Assembly: GCF_030052815.1 (NCBI RefSeq)
Contig: NC_079496.1
Coordinates: forward strand, 42,743,593-42,807,592
Length of the DNA stretch: 64,000 bases
Reading direction: 5' to 3'
Origin: Hevea brasiliensis
Lineage: Eukaryota > Streptophyta > Magnoliopsida > Malpighiales > Euphorbiaceae
The notes under the pieces were generated by a model that saw nothing but the letters and a program-made list of their open reading frames with translations, made no database searches and was not told where the DNA came from. Numbering within the stretch: position 1 is the first letter of the stretch; the number at the start of each line of letters is the position of its first letter. Position numbers and translations under genes: made by a program. Of the stretch, positions 58,085-64,000 are shown piece by piece.

Positions 58085-60580
58085 ATGGAAAATCAGGAGC
58101 AAGTACAGAACCTACAAGGACAGGTCTCCGAGTTGAAGGATCAGCTTTCTGAAATTATGAGACTAATGAAGGAAATGTCTCAGAGCAAACTGCTCGTAAC
58201 CTAGCCCACCATTACCTCCTCCGCCTCCTACAACAAATGATCCTCAGCAAGCTTCAACCTCTTTTACCTTTCAGTCTCCCATTCCGGACCCGACAATCAC
58301 TGTCAATCCGGTGACCATAAATAATGACCCACCTTTTTCCTATTACCCGGCCGTCTCAAATGCCGAGCCTCACCATTCAATCCCGATCCCTCCAGTTTAC
58401 TCCACCCCTCAGCTCCATGCGGTGGAAGGAGAACATAGGGCGAGAGAAAACGAGAAACTATCTGCCCTAGAAGAAAGATTGAGAGCAATAGAAGGTTTGA
58501 ACATGTATGGCTCAGTTGATGTGTCGTCACTGAGATTGGTGCCAGATGTGGTGGTACCACCCAAATTCAAGGTTCCGGATTTCAACAAGTACACCGGAAA
58601 CTCAGATCCCCGCATCCACCTGGCAACCTACATTGCCAAAATGTCTGCCTTAACAGAAGACGATAGACTTCTCATTCACTTCTTTCACGAGAGCCTCTCC
58701 GGAGCAGCTCTGAGATGGTGCATACAATTGGACAGGAGCAAGCTGCACTCCTGGAAGGACTTAGCCGATACCTTTCTTAAGCAGTACAAATTCAATTGTG
58801 ATGCAGCACCCACAAGGAGGGACCTCCAGAACCTGGTACAGAAAGACCGGGAAGGTTTTAAGCAGTATGCCCAACGATGGAGGGAGAAGGCTGCAGAAGT
58901 ATATCCTCCGGGGACCGACAAGGAACTCTGCTCCCTATTCATTGAAACATTGAAGGCTCCCTACTTCAACCTGATGATTGGAAATACCTCCAACAGTTTC
59001 TCAGATATCATCCAAGCCGGTGAGAGAATTGAAGCTAATCTGAGAATAGGAAGGCTACAGGAGTTGACTGAGAATCCTGTGAAAAAGACTGCCAATTTTG
59101 GCAAGAAAAAGGAGAGTGATGTGCATTCCATCACTCGACAGAATAATTTTCCCCAATTCCCCCAAAATAACTACCGGCCATATCCTCCCTCTCATGGCCC
59201 AACTATCGCAAACATTCCCCCCCCTTTCCCTAATTATTCACAACCACGCCCACAATACGCCCCACCTGCAAATTTCCAACCAAGACCACCTCCTCCTCCA
59301 GCTCAACCACGACCACCACAAAATAACCCAAGACCTCCAAGGAATCCTGATCCACCCCTTCCCCTCCCTCTCAGTGAAATATACCGATACCTTGTCGGTA
59401 TAAACCAAATCGCATCAGTCCTTTAGACCCAATCCAGCCGCCATATCCCAGGTGGTATGATGCCACTGCCCGTTGTGAGTATCATGGAGGAGCACAAGGG
59501 CATTCAACTGACAACTGCGGGGCACTCAGAGGGAGAGTGCACGCTCTAATCCGGAACGGGTGGTTGAAAATCGAGGGAAATAGTTCCCTCCCCAATGTCA
59601 CCTCAAACCCACTACCTAACCATAATGCGGGTAGTGGTGTGAATATGATAGAGTCTGAGGGAGAAGGATCAACACCGGAAGTGGACAAGTTGGTCCCTTA
59701 TTTCAAAGAAATTTTTGCCATATCAGTAAGAGAAGGTCACCTTTGCCCTCAGGTAGCAGGATTTGAAGAGAGTACGGGGTGTCCTTATCATGGAGGGGCA
59801 GCTGACCATGAGCTGCGAGATTGTGAGGGGTTCAGGCAAGAAGTCCAGAACTTATTGTCTCTCAGGGTTCTGAGATGCCAGACAAGGCTAAAAACGGAAA
59901 AAGGAGTGAACACCACCGGATACAGCCAGAACGCCTCTACCTCCAAACCCAGAATCACCTTCTCACCCCCGGTAGCCTCTCCGCCGGTAACAGTTATCCA
60001 AACTCCACCTCAGCTCCCCATCACCAATACTCACGCTGTCCCTTGGAATTATAACTTCCAAGTTTTCACTCAGGGAGCGTCAAGCAGTACATCCGCTCCT
60101 AGCCTTGCCTCACCTCCGGCACCACCAAAACCATGTTTCGCTCCTCACGAGCACTTCAGAATGACCTATGCTGGACCTGCTAGCAACACTACTCCCCAAG
60201 CCAATTCTAGACCCGTTATTGCAACAAAATCCTCTCCACCTGAGCAAGAAGTCGAGTTTATAACTCGAAGTGGGAGGTGTTACGGGAACGAAGAAAGAGA
60301 GAAAAGAAAAGGGAAAGTAAAAATGGGAGAGTCATCCAGAAACACGGAAGAGGAGGTTGAGAAAGCAGGGGAAGCAGAGCCTATGGAGCACAAGGAAGAT
60401 GAAGAACTGCTGCTCCAAATAATGAAACAGAGCGAGTATGACGTGGTGGAGCAATTGAGAAAAACCCCCGCCCGAATTTCACTGTTATCACTGATCCTGA
60501 GCTCGGAAGTCCACCGACAAGCCCTACAAAGAATCCTGGATCAGGCCTTTGTGAACCCGGCATTACTCCGGGCGCTTTGA
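58085..60580 (+). pseudogene. gag of element O, frameshifted
   Basis: ATG at 58085 (MENQEQVQNLQ) starts a short coiled coil. A shift near 58200 leads to the frame running to 59426, with a Pro-rich region, then the retrotransposon gag capsid domain (FKVPDFNKYTGNSDPR, LIHFFHESLSGAALRW, DLADTFLKQYKF, about 58570-59060) and a Pro-rich tail. A shift near 59424 enters a third frame to 60580 with two Tat-type zinc motifs, CEYHGGAQGHSTDNC and CPYHGGAADHELRDC (C-x2-H-x5-H-x4-C), and a Ser/Pro-rich linker. Gag would form the virus-like particle; this copy needs two shifts restored and is dead unless frameshifting is used. Confidence 0.85.
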
Positions 60581-61554
60581 GAAAATAGTAGGACAAATCT
60601 GCATCGGCTCTGTAGCCTTTTCTGAAGAGGAGGTAGACCCTGCGGGCTTAGGGCACAATAAAGCTCTACATGTAACTGTGAAGTGTAAGGGTTGTATAGT
60701 GGCCAAGGTTCTCATCGATAACGGATCGGCCCTCAATGTATTGCCTAGTGCGACCTTAGCCAGGCTACCGGTTGACCAATCGAATATACGTCAAAGTGCA
60801 ATGGTGGTAAGAGCCTTTGACGGTACCAGGAGAGAGGTACTGGGAGACATTGACTTGCCAATCCAAGTCGGGGCATGTACTTTCAACGTCACGTTTCAAG
60901 TGATGAGCATTGAGCCGGCTTACACTATGTTATTAGGAGGCCGTGGATCCACTCGCAAACGCTGTTCCTTCAACCTTACACCGTAAGATCAAATACATTA
61001 AGGACGGCAAAATCATCACGAAGGGGCGAAGAGGCCATACTGGTCACCAAGCCGCAATCACTTCCTTATGTGGAAGCGGCCGAGGAATCATTGGAGAGTT
61101 CTTTCCAGGCCCTTGAATTGCAAGATACTGGGAAGGAAGGGGCTATGGCTATGGTGGCCAAAGTAATGTCAAGAAACGGGTATCAAGAGGGGAAAGGCTT
61201 GGGCACTGCCTTGCAAGGAATCGTCGAGCCTATACCGGCTATTCAGAAGATAGGCCGTTGTGGTTTGGGGTATGAGGAGGATGCCCTCGTGGATGGGCGA
61301 TTCTGGATGAGGAGGATGCTTCGGGATCAGAGGTTTGACCAGGGGACGGGAAAAATGAAAATAGTCCCGAGAATTACGGAGATCTTCGCCAAACCGGTCA
61401 TCCAACATCCGGCAAGTACAGAAGAATCGCCAGATGATCCATCCATAGATGTCATCCAACTGGATTCCTTGTATGAGGCCCTAGTTTCACCCATGGCTGA
61501 GGAGCAGGAGCTTGACAACTGGACAACGGAGGATATCCCTGTACTCAATTTCGA
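60555..61554 (+). pseudogene. Protease with G-patch of element O
   Basis: After a shift near 60560 the frame runs through an aspartic protease: VLIDNGSALNVLP carries the catalytic Asp (Asp-Asn-Gly, common in this lineage), and the flap/second half ends AYTMLLGG at about 60940. A shift there leads to 61070-61554 with a G-patch-like segment (VMSRNGYQEGKGLGTALQG, about 61165-61221) and an acidic C-terminus. The frame ends at a GT taken as the intron start; read unspliced it stops at 61556-61558. The protease cuts the Gag-Pol precursor; the G-patch probably binds nucleic acid. Confidence 0.82.
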
Positions 61555-61733
61555 GTAAAGTACCTCTGGTTATCTACACTTGATCATTTTGTCCATGGTG
61601 ACAAGTGTAATACTGTAAATGGACCTTTTCTTATGGCATTAATATTAATGAATTGATAGCGCATTTTAAATCCAATACTCTCTTTCCTTTTTAATTCCAT
61701 CCTTATAACATGTTCTATTCTTTATTCATTCAG
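61555..61733 (+). other. Ogre-type intron (179 nt) between protease and RT
   Basis: Donor CGA|GTAAAGT, pyrimidine-rich 3' part, acceptor TTTATTCATTCAG|GACC. Removal joins GA + G into a Glu codon and links the protease frame to the RT frame with no stop before RT. Ogre elements are known to carry a spliced intron at this place. In the unspliced RNA a TAA follows the donor, so splicing would control Pol output. Confidence 0.78.
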
Positions 61734-63030
61734 GACCATTCATCAATTAACACCTAATAATCCAATAGACTCAGAAATTCCTCTGGTTAATTTTGAAATC
61801 CCCATAACTGCCATTACTTCAAGTAATTCTGAGGAAGACCTTACAGAAGAAAGCAATGAAAAAGATGAACCCTCCCTCGTGCCTTGTGAAGATGAAACGC
61901 GCACAATAAACTTAGGTTCGGAAGAAGTAAAAAGGGAACTTAAGATAGTGGAGAGTGAGGAATTGGGAGATATGATCGGTCTGCTTAAGGAATTTCTCGA
62001 CGTATTTTCATGGAGCTATGACGATATGGTCGGTTTGGACCCTCAGATAGTGACGCACAAGATTCCTTTAATTCCAGGAACGATCCCGGTGAAGCAAAAA
62101 CTGAGGAGAATGAATCCCGACACACTGCTCAAGGTTCGGGATGAAGTCAAGAAACAGTATGACGCCGGATTCTTGGAAGTAGTCAAATATCCCCAATGGG
62201 TGGCTAATGTCGTCCCAGTAATGAAGAAAGACGGGAGAGTCAGGGTGTGTGTTGACTACAGGGACCTTAATAAAGCAAGTTTGAAAGATGATTTCCCTCT
62301 CCCTCACATTGATGTGTTAGTTGACAATGCCGCGGGATTGGGTAGGTGTTCGTGTATTGATGGGGCATCAGGGTACAATCAGATTCCGATGGACAAGGAA
62401 GACAAGGATAAAACTGCTTTCATCACCCAATGGGGGGTATTTTGCTATCGGGTCATGCCCTTCGGGTTGAAGAATGCCGGGGCTACTTACCAGCGCGCAA
62501 TGGTCACATTATTCCACGATATGATGCATAAAGAAGTGGAGGTATATGTGGATGATATGATCATTAAATCCAGGGGAGAAGAGAGCCACGTTCAGGTGAT
62601 GAGGAGGGTGCTCGAAAGGCTCAGAAATACAAGTTGAAGTGAACCCTACTAAATGCATCTTCTGAGCTAGGTCAGAAAACTATTGGGATTCATAGTGTTT
62701 AGAAATGGATAGAAGTGGATCCGCACAAAGTTCGAGCTATTCAAGAAATGCCGTCCCCAAAAACAGAAAGGGAGGTGCGCAGTTTTCTAGGAAAGTTGAA
62801 CTACATTTCAAGATTTATTTCTAATCTCACTGCCAAAGCTGAGCCTATTTTCAGACTACTCCGGAAGAACAATCCTACCCAATGGGATTCGGATTGTCAA
62901 AAGGCTTTCGAGACAATCAAACAGTATTTGTCAAACCCACCAGTATTGGTCCACTTTGTGGCAGCGTGCCTCGATCCTGTACATGGCGGTCCAACAGAGC
63001 TCTATGGGATGTGTTTTGGGACAAGATGAT
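61734..63030 (+). pseudogene. Reverse transcriptase of element O
   Basis: From the acceptor the frame is open to 62637: an acidic linker, then RT with VMKKDGRVRVCVDYRDLN, IDGASGYNQIPM, MPFGLKNAGATYQRAM and the catalytic YVDD (about 62548-62559). Several indels at 62625-62715 break the thumb; the frame 62715-63029 then shows the connection region VRSFLGKLNYISRFI. The first catalytic Asp and the YVDD pair are intact. The GTG at 61879 is internal. Confidence 0.88.
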
Positions 63031-64000
63031 GATACCGAAAAGAGAGGGCCATTTACTACCCGAGCAAGAAGTTCAATGATTGTGAGTCAAGGTACTCTTT
63101 CTTAGAAAAGACTTGCTGCTAGCGCTCGACAAAGAAATCGCCTCAAGCACTACATGTTTAATCACAAGACATGGCTTATCTCCCTGATGGATCCTATCGA
63201 CACGTATTCGAAAGCCCATTCGTGCGGGAAGGATAGCCAAGTGGCGGTTATACTCTCCCAATATGATATAGTCTACATGACCGGAAGCGGTGAAAGGTAG
63301 TGTAATCACGACCTCCTAGCGGAAAACCCTATCCCGGATTATGAAGCTCGATTTTGAGTTCCCGACGAACATATTAATGAAGTAGATCGAAGAAGAGGGT
63401 CGATCGATGTGTGGAAATGTATTTTGACGGAGCCGTCAATTTATCCGAATGGAATTGAGGCATGTACTAGTATCCCCGTATGAAAGCACTTCCCAATAGC
63501 CGCTAAGTTGGGATTTGACTGTACCAACAATGTCGCAGAATATGAAGCTTGTGTAATGGGTCTACATCCGCTATAGAGATGAAAATCAGAAAGTTGGAGG
63601 TGTATGGAGACTCGGCTCGATAATTTATCGTGTCAAGGGAGAATGGCAAACCAAGGATCCCAAGCTAATCCCCTACCGTAAATACTTCATCGGAGATGAT
63701 CAGGGAATTCAAGAAATCTCTTTCACTCATCCGAGTAGAGACAAGAATCAATTTCGACGCCTTAGCTACTCTAGCTGTATGGCTCAAATCGAAGAAGGGC
63801 GACGTTTGACGTTGAAGATTAAAGTAAGGGATGAGCCACCTATTGCTTCATGATTGAAGAAGAGCTCGATGGAAAGCCTTGGTATCACGACATCCCGGTC
63901 ATCAGTAGAACCGGGAATTCGCCAGGGGCAAGCAAAAATGAAAAGAAGATGATTCGAGGTTAGCATTGGGGTACTTTCCGTGGGGAAACCCTATACACAA
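63031..64000 (+). pseudogene. RNase H and archaeal-like RNase H of element O, heavily indel-broken
   Basis: No long frame is open, but translated pieces in shifting frames are recognisable: MGCVLGQ and SRYSF-type RNase H blocks (62995-63110), a MYFDGAVNLS block (about 63418-63447), NNVAEYEACVMGL (63523-63561) and a YGDS-like block (about 63602) belonging to the second RNase H typical of Tat elements. Indels occur about every 30-80 bases, far more often than to the left. Integrase is not reached. Confidence 0.75.

Larger units (their letters stand above)
48858..64000 (+). mobile_element. Element O: Tat/Ogre-type Ty3 retrotransposon, 5' part
   Basis: In order: a 6.0-kb 5' LTR, primer site, leader, ORF1, gag, protease with G-patch, intron, RT, RNase H and a second archaeal-like RNase H. 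ORF1 before gag, the intron between protease and RT, and the second RNase H are hallmarks of Ogre/TatIV elements. Integrase and 3' LTR are outside the window. It is the outermost layer at this end, inserted into copia remnant N. Numerous frameshifts affect gag to RNase H; ORF1 is open. Confidence 0.9.

Overview
This window is plant nuclear DNA made almost entirely of LTR retrotransposons inserted into one another. No host gene was recognised. The evidence for a plant is the set of lineages seen: Ty3 chromoviruses with an initiator-Met-type primer site, a Ty1/copia element, an RTE-type LINE, and a Tat/Ogre-type Ty3 element carrying an extra ORF1 and a second RNase H. A eudicot with a repeat-rich genome is likely, but the species cannot be read from this sequence.

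Layout, left to right (letters are used throughout). A (1-6133, +): 3' part of a Tekay/Del-like Ty3 element with its 3' LTR. B (6134-8091, +): 3' part of an L-family LTR into which A inserted. C (8092-8417 plus 18628-22390, +): an older relative of A, split by D; its 3' LTR is 19143-22390. D (8418-18622, -): an L-family element with both LTRs and a perfect TTGCC target duplication, but only gag and protease; its 3' LTR carries LINE E (11093-12070). F (22391-25868, +): another L-type LTR. G (25949-35976, -): a complete copia element with TGTTT duplications, inside an Athila-like LTR piece, H. I (about 36740-38484 and 40574-41711, +): a Tekay-like LTR split by J, an L-type solo LTR (38485-40568, TTATG duplication). 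K (41712-44733, -): gag-protease-RT of an L-family element, the probable autonomous relative of D. Then an Athila-like fragment (44734-45006), LTR M (45007-48455, +), copia LTR remnant N (48456-48857), and O (48858 to the right edge, +).

O is a Tat/Ogre-type element with a 6.0-kb LTR that contains an antisense gene and tandem hairpin arrays. It is followed by a tRNA-type primer site, an intact 631-codon ORF1, frameshifted gag and protease with a G-patch, an in-frame 179-nt intron, RT, RNase H and an archaeal-like RNase H. The integrase and 3' LTR lie beyond the window.

The coding regions are mostly dead. Many stops replace Trp, Gln or Arg codons by a C-to-T or G-to-A change, as expected from methylated, silenced DNA. 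The most interesting items are the antisense gene inside O's LTR, the short phase-0 intron in the integrase of A and C, the pol-less element D with a candidate autonomous partner in the same window, and the independent arrays of tandem hairpins in the LTRs and leader of O and G.
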